Origin: an uncultured Prevotellaceae bacterium | Lineage (GTDB): Bacteria > Bacteroidota > Bacteroidia > Bacteroidales > Muribaculaceae | Direction: 5' to 3' | DNA length: 64,000 bases | Assembly (NCBI GenBank): GCA_900320055.1 | Contig: ONQS01000009.1 | Coordinates: 1 to 64,000 of the forward strand | Shown: positions 15,971 to 25,105 of the stretch, one piece after another | Layout: every line of letters starts with the position of its first letter | How positions within the stretch are numbered: position 1 is the first letter of the stretch | Program-made: the position numbers and the translations under genes | The notes under the pieces: generated by a model | What the model saw: the letters and a program-made list of their open reading frames with translations, nothing else | What the model was told of the DNA's origin: nothing | The model's database searches: none

Positions 15971-17158
15971 ATGGCAGATGAACTCAACGATATAGCGATG
16001 AAGCCCGTAGAGACGCAAAACCCCGCGTCTCCCGACCTCCCTGTCCAGCCCACCAAGCAGGACACTCGCAAGCGCTATCCGTGGTACTACGTGAAGCGTT
16101 TCGATCGCTATATCATCAAGAACTTTTTGGGCACCTTCTTCTTTGCCATCCTGTTGCTGTTTGCCATCGTGGTGGTGTTTGACATCAACGAGAAACTGGA
16201 TGCCGTGCTCACTGCACCCCTCAAGGCGACCGTCTTCCAGTACTTCATGAACTTCCTGCCCTTTGTGCTCAGCCAGTTCAGCCCGTTGTTCACCTTTATC
16301 GCAGTCATCTTCTTCACCTCGCGCTTAGCCGACCGCAGCGAGGTAATCGCGATGCTATCCAATGGCATCAGTTTCTACCGCATGACGGTGCCTTACCTGT
16401 TCTCGGCCGCTGTGATAGCCCTGGGCAGTTATCTGCTGGCCGCTTATATCATTCCTCCCGCCAATGCCGAGCGCATCGCTTATCAGAACAAATGGGTCAA
16501 GAACAAGGAGGTCATCTATGGCGACAATATCCAATTGCAGGTGCGGCCCGGTGTCATGGCCTATATGTCACGCTACGACAACACTACTCGCAGCGGCTTC
16601 CGCTTCTCGCTTGAGCAGTTCGACGGCAATACCCTGAAGTCCCGTCTCACCGCCGAGAGTGTGCGTTATGACTCAGTGGGCTTGTGGACCATCCGCAACT
16701 ATACCATCCGCGACTTCAAGGGCATGAAGGAGACCATGACACGCGGCGTGGTGATGGACACGTTGCTCAACATCGATCCGCGCGATTTCCTTATATCTAA
16801 GAATGACGAGCAAACCATGACCTCGCCCGAACTCAAAGCCTACATCAACAAGCAGAAGTCGCGTGGTGTGGCCAATATCAAGAATTTTGAGATCGAGTAT
16901 GAGCGGCGCATTGCTATGACCGCGGCAGCGTTTATTCTTACCATCATTGGCTTATCGCTCTCGTCGCGCAAGGTGAGGGGAGGAATCGGCATGAACATCG
17001 GTCTGGGCCTATTGCTCAGTTTCTCCTACATCCTGTTTATGACGGTTACGTCCACGTTTGCGGTTTCGGGCTACACCAGCCCCAGGGTGGCCATGTGGAT
17101 TCCCAATTTTGTCTACACCATCATTGCCGCGGTACTCTATTATCGCGCGTCGAGGTGA
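15971..17158 (+). CDS. LptF/LptG family permease (YjgP/YjgQ)
   Basis: The 395-residue protein has the family layout: a cytoplasmic lead (residues 1-40), two or three N-terminal membrane helices (FFAILLLFAIVVVF, FVLSQFSPLFTFIAVIFF), a periplasmic beta-jellyroll region, and three C-terminal helices. LptF and LptG form the membrane part of the LptB2FG transporter that extracts lipopolysaccharide from the inner membrane. Which subunit this one represents cannot be told from sequence alone. It is probably co-transcribed with tgt. Confidence 0.9.
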   Translation: MADELNDIAMKPVETQNPASPDLPVQPTKQDTRKRYPWYYVKRFDRYIIKNFLGTFFFAILLLFAIVVVFDINEKLDAVLTAPLKATVFQYFMNFLPFVLSQFSPLFTFIAVIFFTSRLADRSEVIAMLSNGISFYRMTVPYLFSAAVIALGSYLLAAYIIPPANAERIAYQNKWVKNKEVIYGDNIQLQVRPGVMAYMSRYDNTTRSGFRFSLEQFDGNTLKSRLTAESVRYDSVGLWTIRNYTIRDFKGMKETMTRGVVMDTLLNIDPRDFLISKNDEQTMTSPELKAYINKQKSRGVANIKNFEIEYERRIAMTAAAFILTIIGLSLSSRKVRGGIGMNIGLGLLLSFSYILFMTVTSTFAVSGYTSPRVAMWIPNFVYTIIAAVLYYRASR

Positions 17159-17218
17159 TGGGTTGAAGCCAAAATCACCGATTTCGGTAATTTTTTATTT
17201 ATTTGTACGGGATTTCTG

Positions 17219-17249
17219 TTTGTTTTTGTTTGCAATTTAAGTAATTTTG
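17219..17249 (+). promoter_or_regulatory. Bacteroidetes-type promoter
   Basis: TTTG (17219-17222), 19 nt, then TAATTTTG (17242-17249) match the consensus. The next start codon is 127 bp downstream, so the transcript would have a leader of roughly 120 nt. Confidence 0.75.
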
Positions 17250-17375
17250 CGACAGATTGTAATGGCGGGCGCTACGGTCTGCGATATCGTCTGTGGCCTT
17301 GTCTGGTCAAGTATCTGAATTGATTTGATAATAGATATAACCACTCGATTTATAACCATTTAATTTAATTTATTT

Positions 17376-19034
17376 ATGAAAAAATTATTATCTTTTGTTT
17401 TGATGGCCATTTTTGCTATGGGTACAATGATGGCTAATTGGCATCCCAGTGATACTGAGGCAATTCGCCTCGACAAGGAGGATGCTACGGGACAATCCCT
17501 GATGAAGACCTTGCGTACCGACGACGGGAAGATTATCTTGACCTGGTTGCGCGGAGAACGCACCGATGGCGTCTTTGCCTATCAGTTGCACCTCCAGTTG
17601 TTTGATGCTGATGGCAACGCTCAGTTCGGTGACGAGGGTATCATCGTTGCCAACAAGCCCACTGTTACCTGGACCTCGGATTATGGATTGGCATTGGCTC
17701 CTAACGGTGATATCTTGATGGCTTATTATGATATACGTAATGATGTTGAGAATCAGGAATGCAGCGAGGCCTACATCTATCGCTACAATCAGCAGGGACA
17801 ACCCGTGTGGGATGCTGATGGTGTGCTCATTCCCGTCAAGCAGATAAGTGAGAATCCGCTTTCGGTCGAGAACCTGAGTCCCAAGATCTGCGTCAGCGGT
17901 GACAACATCTATCTCGCTGTCATGCATACCGAGTACTTCATGGAGGAGGCTAACGAGGACAACTGGTCACCCTCGCCCTGGTTCCCCAACCAGCAGATGC
18001 CCGACTCGGTGCTGGTCAATAAGGGCGCTTGGCAGGTTATGCTCCTTGCCGATAACCGCGATGAGGTGGAGCCTATCAGCATCGACAGTAAGATTCTCAC
18101 GATGAATCCTGCCCCCGATGGCAACATCTATATGGTGTATGACAATGAGTTGTCTGGACTGGACGCACAGTTGATCAATCCAGAACTCAAGAATGTCTGG
18201 GACAACATTGTCACTGTAGAGGAACGTCCGCTCTCCACGGGCATGTTCATGCCCACACCGCTCGCTCAGGTGAACGAGGATGACAAACTCATGCTCTCCT
18301 ACAGGGTGCCGACCGATTGGTACGGATATCAGGTGGTTAACCACTTGACTCCCAGTGGTGAAACCATGCGCGATGCTGTCAGCCTTACCGGTAGCATCGA
18401 CGGCGACGCCGGAACCGCTGCCATGGGCGTTAAGGAGAACAGGGCGCTCGTTGCTTGGGAGTGGGCATACTCAGCATCGGAATATCACATGAATGCCAAC
18501 GTCATTGATGATGACAACAACTACTTCTGGACGGGGGATAACACCTATGGCATCTCACTCGAGATGACCGAGGATTGGGGCTTCACCCCAGTCAAGGTGA
18601 TTCCCGTTATCGACGGCTGGGTTGTACTCTATGGCAACAGCACCAGTTGGAATGGCGCTAACTTCATGGTAGTGAAAATTGATGAGTTTGGCGAAGTGAT
18701 GTGGAGCAAGCAGATCTGCGAGGATAACTTCAAGTCGAGCGGTTTCTCTGTTACCTATGACGAGAACAATGCCTATATCTTCTATACCCAAGAGGAGCAG
18801 TATGACGACAACTGGGAAGTCATCCCAGGTTCTGCTGGCATGTTTGTCATGTGTGTTGACATCACTGGTAACCCCTCCACCGCTATCAGCGAGGTCGCAA
18901 CCGACAAGGGTGTGAACACAACCGAGATCTACACGATCGATGGCCGCAAGGTGAACACTCTGGAGAAGGGTGTGAACATCGTTCGCACGACCGATGAGAA
19001 TGGCACCGTCTCAGTGAAGAAGGTACTTAACTGA
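17376..19034 (+). CDS. secreted protein with T9SS type A-like C-terminal signal
   Basis: The 552-residue protein has a signal peptide (MKKLLSFVLMAIFAMG) and a C-terminal segment IYTIDGRKVNTLEKGVNIV ending KKVLN, matching the pattern of type IX secretion sorting domains. The body shows repeating beta-strand units with acidic, Trp-rich motifs (for example ILTWLRGERTDG, LMAYYDIRND, LVAWEWAY). This suggests a beta-propeller-like fold; I assign no enzymatic activity. It is a single-gene transcript from the consensus promoter upstream and is followed by a MITE-like element. Confidence 0.8.
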   Translation: MKKLLSFVLMAIFAMGTMMANWHPSDTEAIRLDKEDATGQSLMKTLRTDDGKIILTWLRGERTDGVFAYQLHLQLFDADGNAQFGDEGIIVANKPTVTWTSDYGLALAPNGDILMAYYDIRNDVENQECSEAYIYRYNQQGQPVWDADGVLIPVKQISENPLSVENLSPKICVSGDNIYLAVMHTEYFMEEANEDNWSPSPWFPNQQMPDSVLVNKGAWQVMLLADNRDEVEPISIDSKILTMNPAPDGNIYMVYDNELSGLDAQLINPELKNVWDNIVTVEERPLSTGMFMPTPLAQVNEDDKLMLSYRVPTDWYGYQVVNHLTPSGETMRDAVSLTGSIDGDAGTAAMGVKENRALVAWEWAYSASEYHMNANVIDDDNNYFWTGDNTYGISLEMTEDWGFTPVKVIPVIDGWVVLYGNSTSWNGANFMVVKIDEFGEVMWSKQICEDNFKSSGFSVTYDENNAYIFYTQEEQYDDNWEVIPGSAGMFVMCVDITGNPSTAISEVATDKGVNTTEIYTIDGRKVNTLEKGVNIVRTTDENGTVSVKKVLN

Positions 19035-19041
19035 TCCGTTT

Positions 19042-19216
19042 GAGGATGTTGCAAAACTTGAAGCGGTTTTTAATCTGCCTATTGGCCGAAAAAACAAGCC
19101 AAATTTGTATAAAAAAACATATTTTTATCACCATTTTGTAAAATTTGGCTACTCTGAACTTAAAGTTCTGGCGCATAGCGCGATGTCCTCTAGTGGCCAT
19201 AGTTTTGCAACAGCCT
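19042..19216. mobile_element. MITE-like element with inverted repeats and nested palindromes
   Basis: TGTTGCAAAACT (19047-19058) and AGTTTTGCAACA (19201-19212) are perfect 12-bp inverted repeats. They extend outward to AGG/CCT with one mismatch, enclosing a non-coding stretch. Inside are a second perfect inverted pair (AGCCAAATTT / AAATTTGGCT) and the palindrome GAACTT-A-AAGTTC. The outer ends resemble GAGGCTGTTGCAAAA-type termini of Bacteroidetes insertion sequences. No transposase is present and no clear target duplication is seen. Confidence 0.55.
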
Positions 19217-19227
19217 TATGACATAAG

Positions 19228-19272
19228 ACTGGCTCTGGATTCGCTCCGGTAAATTCAGAGCCAGTGCTTTTA
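19228..19272 (+). terminator. rho-independent terminator
   Basis: ACTGGCTCTG (19228-19237) pairs with CAGAGCCAGT (19256-19265) and is followed by GCTTTTATTT. It lies about 195 bp after the stop of the T9SS-type gene, just beyond the MITE-like element, as if the insertion pushed it away from its gene. Confidence 0.75.
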
Positions 19273-19454
19273 TTTGGGGGTGCTGTTTTTTCGCAACGGT
19301 ACGCGCCATCAGTTATATTCAGATGCTCTAAATCGCAGATTGTCATATAAGATTTCTTTTTGCAAAATACTCGCGCTAGACACAGGAGATGGGAAAATAT
19401 CGGCACAATAGTCGTTTTTTACTTGATTTTAGTGCTGATTATCCAAATAATGTT

Positions 19455-19462
19455 TATCTTTG
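19455..19462 (+). promoter_or_regulatory. -7 element for the five-gene secretion/redox cluster
   Basis: TATCTTTG matches TAnnTTTG and lies about 40 bp upstream of the thioredoxin-like gene. No good -33 box is visible at the expected distance. The next four genes follow with gaps of 9-55 bp and no clear internal terminator. Confidence 0.55.
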
Positions 19463-19501
19463 CGTCGGTATTACTATGAATCCAAAATTTAATTGTATAT
19501 G

Positions 19502-19993
19502 ATGAAAAAATATGTATTAACCACCGTGATCTGCTTGCTGGCCTGCTTTGGTGTGGCGCAGGCTCAATTACCCGCTGTTACGTTAAAGACCATCGACGGT
19601 GAGGTCGTGCAAACCCAATCGCTGAATAATGACGGCAAGCCGTTTATTATCGACTTTTTTGCAACATGGTGCAAGCCTTGCAACCGAGAGTTGAGCGCTA
19701 TTGCTGAGGTCTATGATGAGTGGCAGGAGGAAACAGGTGTCAAAATCTATGCTGTGAGCATCGACCAAGCCCAAAACATCAACAAAGTGAAACCCCTCGT
19801 CGACCAGAACGAGTGGGAATATGAGGTTCTTTTGGATCCTAACAGCGAGTTCCTCAAAGCGTTAGGCGGTCAGATGATCCCCTTTGTTGTGATTGTTGAC
19901 GGTAACGGCAATGTCGCATCGAAACATAGTGGGTACACCGATGGCGCTGAGAATGAACTGATTGAGGAGATTCGCAAACTTCTCGCTCAATAA
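19502..19993 (+). CDS. exported thioredoxin-family protein (TlpA/ResA-like)
   Basis: With ATG 19502 (an adjacent ATG lies at 19499) the protein has 163 residues. A signal peptide (LTTVICLLACFGVAQA) is followed by a thioredoxin fold with the redox motif W56-C57-K-P-C60 and the cis-proline segment MIPFVVIVDG. Such proteins reduce or oxidise disulfides outside the cytoplasm. It leads a five-gene run of exported proteins, two of which are Omp28-like with CxxC motifs. That context suggests a shared thiol-disulfide role. Confidence 0.9.
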   Translation: MKKYVLTTVICLLACFGVAQAQLPAVTLKTIDGEVVQTQSLNNDGKPFIIDFFATWCKPCNRELSAIAEVYDEWQEETGVKIYAVSIDQAQNINKVKPLVDQNEWEYEVLLDPNSEFLKALGGQMIPFVVIVDGNGNVASKHSGYTDGAENELIEEIRKLLAQ

Positions 19994-20025
19994 CAATAGA
20001 CTGATTATTCCGACTGATAAAAGAT

Positions 20026-21678
20026 ATGAATAGATCACTAACCCTGATGTTGCTGCTGGCGGCAATCCTGTTCTCGGCGCCCAAGGCCCCGTCGCAGGTA
20101 ACCCTGAGCGGTAGCATCCAGAGTGATATCCTTGTTCCACAAGAAGACGAAAAAATCGGTGCAGAACACTACGATGACAAAGTGTTGACCAACACTTATC
20201 TGGACCTCAAGTTGGGCAGCAAGTATGTCGAGGCGGGAGGACGTTTTGAGTTCCTCAAATATCCGTTGCCTGGCTATGAACCTGACTTGAAAGGGTGGGG
20301 CGTGCCCCATTTCTATGTCAAGGGACATTACAAGAATGTGGAACTGACCGTGGGCGACTATTATGAGCAGTTTGGATCCGGATTCGTCTTGCGGACCTAC
20401 GAGGAGCGCTCGCTCGGCATCGACAATGCACTGCGCGGGGCGCGATTGAGTTACAAGCCTGTCAATGGTGTGTCGTTGAAGGCCCTCACGGGCAAGCAGC
20501 GTCGATACTGGAACCACAACCATGCGCTCGTGAGCGGCGTGGACCTTGAGGTGGGACTCGAGAGTTTCATCAAGGCCCTTGAGCATCACGAGACCCATAT
20601 CACCCTGGGCGGCTCGTGGGTCAACAAGCATGAGAATCCCGACGACGACGCCATCTTTGTGGATGCGACACATAAGTTGAATCTGCCGGCCTACGTCAAT
20701 GCTTGGGATGCCAGGGTCAATGTGTCTCATAAGGGGTTTAACCTCCTGGCCGAGTATGCGCAGAAGTCTCAAGACCCCTCGTTTGACAATGGCTACCACT
20801 ATGGACGCGGCAATGTGGCGATGCTGAGTGCTTCCTATTCTCGCAGGGGCATGAGTGTGCTATTGCAGGCCAAACGCAGTCAGGGCATGTCGTTCCGCAG
20901 CCGTCGTAGCATGAACGGCACCTCGAGTTTCATCAATCATCTGCCTGCATTCACCCATGACCAGACTTATGCCTTGGCCGCTCAGTATCCCTATGCCACA
21001 CGGCCCGATGGCGAGTGGGCCTTCCAGGGCGAGTTGGGATATACGTTCAAGAAGGGCACTGCTCTGGGCGGAAAATATGGCACCAAGGTCAAGTTTAACG
21101 TCTCTCACGTGCGTGGTGTTGACGAAGAGACAGTCAAGAATCCCGTTGTCGACGACCGCATCATGGGCAGTGACGGCTACAAGTCGAGTTTCTTTAAGAT
21201 GGGCGACGAGGTCTATTATCAGGACATCGACGTGCAGATCGAGAAACGTGTTACCCGCGACTTCTCGTTCATCTTCATGTATATGAATCAGAAATATAAC
21301 ATGACCGTGGTCGAGGGCCATGGAGGAATGATCAAGAGCAATATCTTGATTGCCGATGGCAAGTACAAGTTCTCGCCCAAGTTGACGCTGCGCTGTGAAT
21401 TGCAGTATCAGTTCTGCGAGGGTGATGAGGGTGACTGGGCATTCGGCTTGGCCGAACTCTCATGGGCTCCCCACTGGATGTTTACCGTGAGTGATGCCTG
21501 GAACTGTGGCGAAACCAAGATCCACTATTATCAGGCTCTTGTGACCTATAGCCTCAAGGCGCATCGCATCCAGGCCGGTTATGGACGCACCGATGCTGGC
21601 TTTAACTGCTCGGGTGGTGTGTGCCGCTGGGTTCCGGCCACCCGTGGTTTCACGTTATCATATAATTATAGTTTCTAG
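20026..21678 (+). CDS. DUF6029-like outer-membrane beta-barrel protein
   Basis: The 550-residue protein has a signal peptide and repeating amphipathic beta-strands with aromatic girdles (for example YKPVNGVSLKALTGKQRRYW, ending FTLSYNYSF with a terminal Phe), typical of outer-membrane barrels. The N-terminal VTLSGSIQSDILVPQED pattern resembles the Bacteroidetes DUF6029 group, from memory rather than a search. The family has no known function. It sits between the thioredoxin-like gene and the Omp28 lipoprotein gene. Confidence 0.75.
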   Translation: MNRSLTLMLLLAAILFSAPKAPSQVTLSGSIQSDILVPQEDEKIGAEHYDDKVLTNTYLDLKLGSKYVEAGGRFEFLKYPLPGYEPDLKGWGVPHFYVKGHYKNVELTVGDYYEQFGSGFVLRTYEERSLGIDNALRGARLSYKPVNGVSLKALTGKQRRYWNHNHALVSGVDLEVGLESFIKALEHHETHITLGGSWVNKHENPDDDAIFVDATHKLNLPAYVNAWDARVNVSHKGFNLLAEYAQKSQDPSFDNGYHYGRGNVAMLSASYSRRGMSVLLQAKRSQGMSFRSRRSMNGTSSFINHLPAFTHDQTYALAAQYPYATRPDGEWAFQGELGYTFKKGTALGGKYGTKVKFNVSHVRGVDEETVKNPVVDDRIMGSDGYKSSFFKMGDEVYYQDIDVQIEKRVTRDFSFIFMYMNQKYNMTVVEGHGGMIKSNILIADGKYKFSPKLTLRCELQYQFCEGDEGDWAFGLAELSWAPHWMFTVSDAWNCGETKIHYYQALVTYSLKAHRIQAGYGRTDAGFNCSGGVCRWVPATRGFTLSYNYSF

Positions 21679-21687
21679 CAATTGACG

Positions 21688-22482
21688 ATGAAAAAGATAT
21701 ACTTCTTATCCCTATTGGCAGCGGCACTGTTGCTGATCTCGTGTGACGAGGTCTCCAGCAGCAAGCGACTGATCTATGTCGAGCCTCCTGAGGTGGGGCG
21801 CGCTGTGCTTATCGAGGACTATACGGGCCAGTACTGCGTCAACTGTCCCAAGGCATCACAGGAGATAGAGCGCCTGCTTGAGCAGTATGGCGATACAACA
21901 GTGATAGCCGTGGCCATTCACTCTGGACCGTTCTCGAAGCAGAAGGGTGTTCCCTCGCCACTGTATACCGAGGTCGGCGACTCCTACTTCACCAAGTGGG
22001 GGCTGTCGGCTCAGCCTGTCGGACTGATCGACCGGCTCTATTCCTCGATGCCGTTTGACTTCACCGATTGGGGTGCAGGTGTGAACTACGAGATTGCTCA
22101 GAAGGCTCCGGTCTCGTTTGTGGTCAGTTCAGACTATGACGACGACTCGCAGCATGCAGCCATCGAGGTGCAGACCATCGGCCTGGACGAGCAGAGCATC
22201 AGCGGCAAGTTGCAGGTGTGGCTTGTCGAGGATAGCATCGACAGTTTCCAGTATATGCCTGACGGCAGCGTCAATGAGCACTACAATCACATGCATGTCT
22301 TCAGGGCCAGTGTTAACGATCCCTGGGGAGATGACATCGCTGTGAACCATGGTCAGGTGGCGACCAAGCGTTACGACTTCACGTTAGAGCGCGCATGGGT
22401 GCCCGAGCATTGTTTCATCGTCACATTCCTCTATGATGATCAGGGCGTGCGTCAAGTCTCGAGATTCCCGTTGAAGAAATAA
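21688..22482 (+). CDS. Omp28-related outer-membrane lipoprotein
   Basis: Starting at ATG 21688, a lipoprotein signal peptide ends in LLISC. The body begins with the Omp28 pattern LIEDYTGQYCVNCPKA, a thioredoxin-like start with a CxxC pair, and continues with the AQPVGLIDR cis-proline-like segment. Omp28-type proteins are surface or envelope lipoproteins of Bacteroidetes and appear to be built on a thioredoxin fold. The gene starts 9 bp after the barrel gene, so the two are very likely co-translated partners. Confidence 0.87.
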   Translation: MKKIYFLSLLAAALLLISCDEVSSSKRLIYVEPPEVGRAVLIEDYTGQYCVNCPKASQEIERLLEQYGDTTVIAVAIHSGPFSKQKGVPSPLYTEVGDSYFTKWGLSAQPVGLIDRLYSSMPFDFTDWGAGVNYEIAQKAPVSFVVSSDYDDDSQHAAIEVQTIGLDEQSISGKLQVWLVEDSIDSFQYMPDGSVNEHYNHMHVFRASVNDPWGDDIAVNHGQVATKRYDFTLERAWVPEHCFIVTFLYDDQGVRQVSRFPLKK

Positions 22483-22507
22483 ATATAAACAATGATATTC
22501 TACTGAT

Positions 22508-23197
22508 ATGAAAAAAATCTTTACTATTCTGTTTGCCTGGTCATTGACCGTGCTGCCGATGTTGGCACAAGAGATTGACGAGAGTTACGTCTTCTTGGAT
22601 GAGGAAGGTGAGTTTGTCGAGAATGGAGCCGTGGTGCTCCGCAATGTCGTTGAGCCTTATGAAGGGGGCGGCGAGGTGATCTACTCGGGCATCTCTGTAC
22701 TGAATCAGTCAGGATCGTCAAGTGATTACATCAAGATGATCTACACCATTGAGCGCATCGATAATGGAACTTATCAGATCTGTTTCCCCTCAACCTGTAA
22801 CATGCAGACCCAGCCCGACAACTACGAGACCGGTATAGGCCAACTCATGGGCGATCTTCAGGATATCCAGAGTGAGTGGTTTCCCAATGGCGATGGCGAG
22901 TGCATCGTGCATCTGAGTCTCGAAATCTTTACCAAGCAGGGGGGCTTCCCTCCCACCTATGTGCATAAGGCTTACGGACCTACTATCACCGTGCGCTTTG
23001 TCAAGGGCGATGTGCCTGGACCCGAGCCTGTTGTGGGTGATGTGAATGGCGACAGTGAAGTGAATATCGCTGATGTGAATGCCGCTATCGATCTTATCCT
23101 CAAGGGTGTCAACGATGCTAAAGGGGATGTGAATAAAGATGGCGAGGTCAATATCGCTGATGTGAATGGCATCATCGACATCATCCTGAATCAGTGA
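22508..23197 (+). CDS. secreted protein ending in a type I dockerin-like repeat pair
   Basis: The 229-residue protein has a signal peptide, a middle domain without recognisable motifs (residues 20-170) and a C-terminal dockerin pair. Two calcium-binding-loop repeats start GDVNGDSEVNIADVN and GDVNKDGEVNIADVN, each followed by a hydrophobic helix (AIDLILKG, IIDIILNQ). In clostridial cellulosomes dockerins bind cohesins; in Bacteroidales such C-terminal pairs occur without known cellulosomes. No cohesin is seen in the window. It sits inside the Omp28 cluster. Confidence 0.8.
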   Translation: MKKIFTILFAWSLTVLPMLAQEIDESYVFLDEEGEFVENGAVVLRNVVEPYEGGGEVIYSGISVLNQSGSSSDYIKMIYTIERIDNGTYQICFPSTCNMQTQPDNYETGIGQLMGDLQDIQSEWFPNGDGECIVHLSLEIFTKQGGFPPTYVHKAYGPTITVRFVKGDVPGPEPVVGDVNGDSEVNIADVNAAIDLILKGVNDAKGDVNKDGEVNIADVNGIIDIILNQ

Positions 23198-23251
23198 TCT
23201 GACTCAATAGAATAAATACCATATTAAACTCTGTTAGACAAAAGTTAAAAA

Positions 23252-25105
23252 ATGAAGAAATCATTACTCCTGCTGTTGGCAGCGATGATGTCGCTGTCAA
23301 TGTCCATTGCTGCGCACAATGCGCCGGCGCGTGTCGAGTTGCCCGACAATCAGAAAATCATGGGACACTTCGACAGTGATGCCATTTCGACCGAAGGTGT
23401 CGCCTTAACCACGACCGGAAAGATCACGTTGGGTGTGATTCTGGAATCCGAGGAAATCGATCTGTTTTATGGAGGACGCATTGTCGCCTTCCGTGTCGGC
23501 TTGGCCGAGAACACAACGGTGTCCAAAGTGTTTGTTATGCCGATTAGTGCCGGTGGCTCTTATGGAACTATGGTTCCTTGGACCTGCAGCGTGAGTGAGA
23601 CGGGATGGAATGTCATCCAGTTGCCCACACCCTACCTGCTCGATATCCCCGAGGGTGGCCGACTGATGATCGGATTTGAATATGAGCAGACCTCAATCAA
23701 CAAGCCGTTGGCACTGGTCAACGAGGGCGAGGTGTATGATACCTATATGCGCAAAAAGGTGGGTGCAACCTACCGTTGGATGACCGCAGGCCTCAAGTCT
23801 CAAGGCAACCTGTGTGTGCAGTGTATCGTAGAGAAAGATAACTATCCTGAGGTGTTGATCAAGGCCGCTAATCTCGTGGCGCCCAAGTTTGTCAACAAGG
23901 CCGAAGGTCTGCCTTTCTCCTTCACGGTGAAGAACAGGGGCATCCAGCCGCTGGATGCTCAGGCCCTGTCGTTTGACGTCAACGTTGATGGCAAGAAACT
24001 CACGACCGTTTCCAATTCCGAGGCTATCGAGCCCGGAGAGATCAAGACGCTGCAGGGCATTGCCGAGATTGCCGACTTGGAATCGGGCAGTCACACGCTG
24101 ACGATCGACGGCGCAATGGCTGGCGAGGAGGTCCTCGACTATGTCTACCCGATGAATGCTGACTTTGTGGCCCATAGCGGATCCTTCCCCCGTCAGAAGC
24201 ACGTGGTTGAGCAATTGACTTCGACCTATTGCACCTATTGCCCGCTGGGTAATTCCATGCTGGGCATACTCACCAGTGAACGTGACGACATCATCTGGGT
24301 AGGCCTGCACGGCAATCTGGGCTCAGGGGTTGACCCGTACACGACTGCTCAAGGCGACACTGCCATGGTCTACATGACAGGCGGCTCGATATCTTATCCT
24401 TCGGCAGCGTTTGACCGCTCAACGGGATGGGAAAATGATGCGCAGATAGTCAATAGCATAGGATACTATGAGGAGTATCATCAGCAGATGGCCGGCGAAT
24501 TGGGCCAATTCTTTGATTTCATCGCTGAGCAAAAGCCCACCTTTGCCAGCATCAATATTGACCCCGTGGTTGACAAAGATACGCGCGAAGCCGTGATCAC
24601 CGTCTCTGGCGAGATGACCTCCGACTTTGACTACCTGCTTGGAGAGGGCAATAAGTTGACGGTCTATATCACCGAGGACAGTCTCGTCGCCCGCCAGTTG
24701 AACAATGGCTCGTGGATTAACGGCTACAGGCACAATGGCGTGTTCCGTTGCGCTTTGGGCTCAGTCAAGGGTGTGGAATTGAATCGCGTGGAAGGCGGCT
24801 ATTCCAACGAGTTTACCATGACCATTCCTGAAGAATGGAATATCGCTAACCTCAATGTGGTGGCATTTATCAGCCGACCTCTGGCCGCTGGCGGTGGTCA
24901 GGTCTTCACCGATCTGGCTATCAACAATGCTGAGACGGCACGCCTCATCAATCAGGCCGAGGGCGTCGAGGAACTCCTCCTCAGCGGTGATGTCGTGCCT
25001 GTTGAGTATTACGACATCATGGGCCGCAAGCACGATAGCATGCAGCCTGGTATCAATATTGTAAAGATGAGTGACGGCTCAGCACGCAAGGTGCTTGTGA
25101 AGTAA
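23252..25105 (+). CDS. large Omp28-like secreted protein with T9SS-type C-terminus
   Basis: The 617-residue protein has a signal peptide, an N-terminal jellyroll-like domain (residues 30-190), an Ig-like linker domain (about 200-300) and a thioredoxin-like Omp28 region starting VVEQLTSTYCTYCPLGNS, with a CxxC pair near residue 328. The tail YYDIMGRKHDSMQPGINIV, ending RKVLVK, fits a type IX sorting signal. It repeats the Omp28 theme of the gene two positions upstream, but as an exported form rather than a lipoprotein. Its stop abuts that of the convergent PAP2 gene with no spacer. Confidence 0.82.
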   Translation: MKKSLLLLLAAMMSLSMSIAAHNAPARVELPDNQKIMGHFDSDAISTEGVALTTTGKITLGVILESEEIDLFYGGRIVAFRVGLAENTTVSKVFVMPISAGGSYGTMVPWTCSVSETGWNVIQLPTPYLLDIPEGGRLMIGFEYEQTSINKPLALVNEGEVYDTYMRKKVGATYRWMTAGLKSQGNLCVQCIVEKDNYPEVLIKAANLVAPKFVNKAEGLPFSFTVKNRGIQPLDAQALSFDVNVDGKKLTTVSNSEAIEPGEIKTLQGIAEIADLESGSHTLTIDGAMAGEEVLDYVYPMNADFVAHSGSFPRQKHVVEQLTSTYCTYCPLGNSMLGILTSERDDIIWVGLHGNLGSGVDPYTTAQGDTAMVYMTGGSISYPSAAFDRSTGWENDAQIVNSIGYYEEYHQQMAGELGQFFDFIAEQKPTFASINIDPVVDKDTREAVITVSGEMTSDFDYLLGEGNKLTVYITEDSLVARQLNNGSWINGYRHNGVFRCALGSVKGVELNRVEGGYSNEFTMTIPEEWNIANLNVVAFISRPLAAGGGQVFTDLAINNAETARLINQAEGVEELLLSGDVVPVEYYDIMGRKHDSMQPGINIVKMSDGSARKVLVK

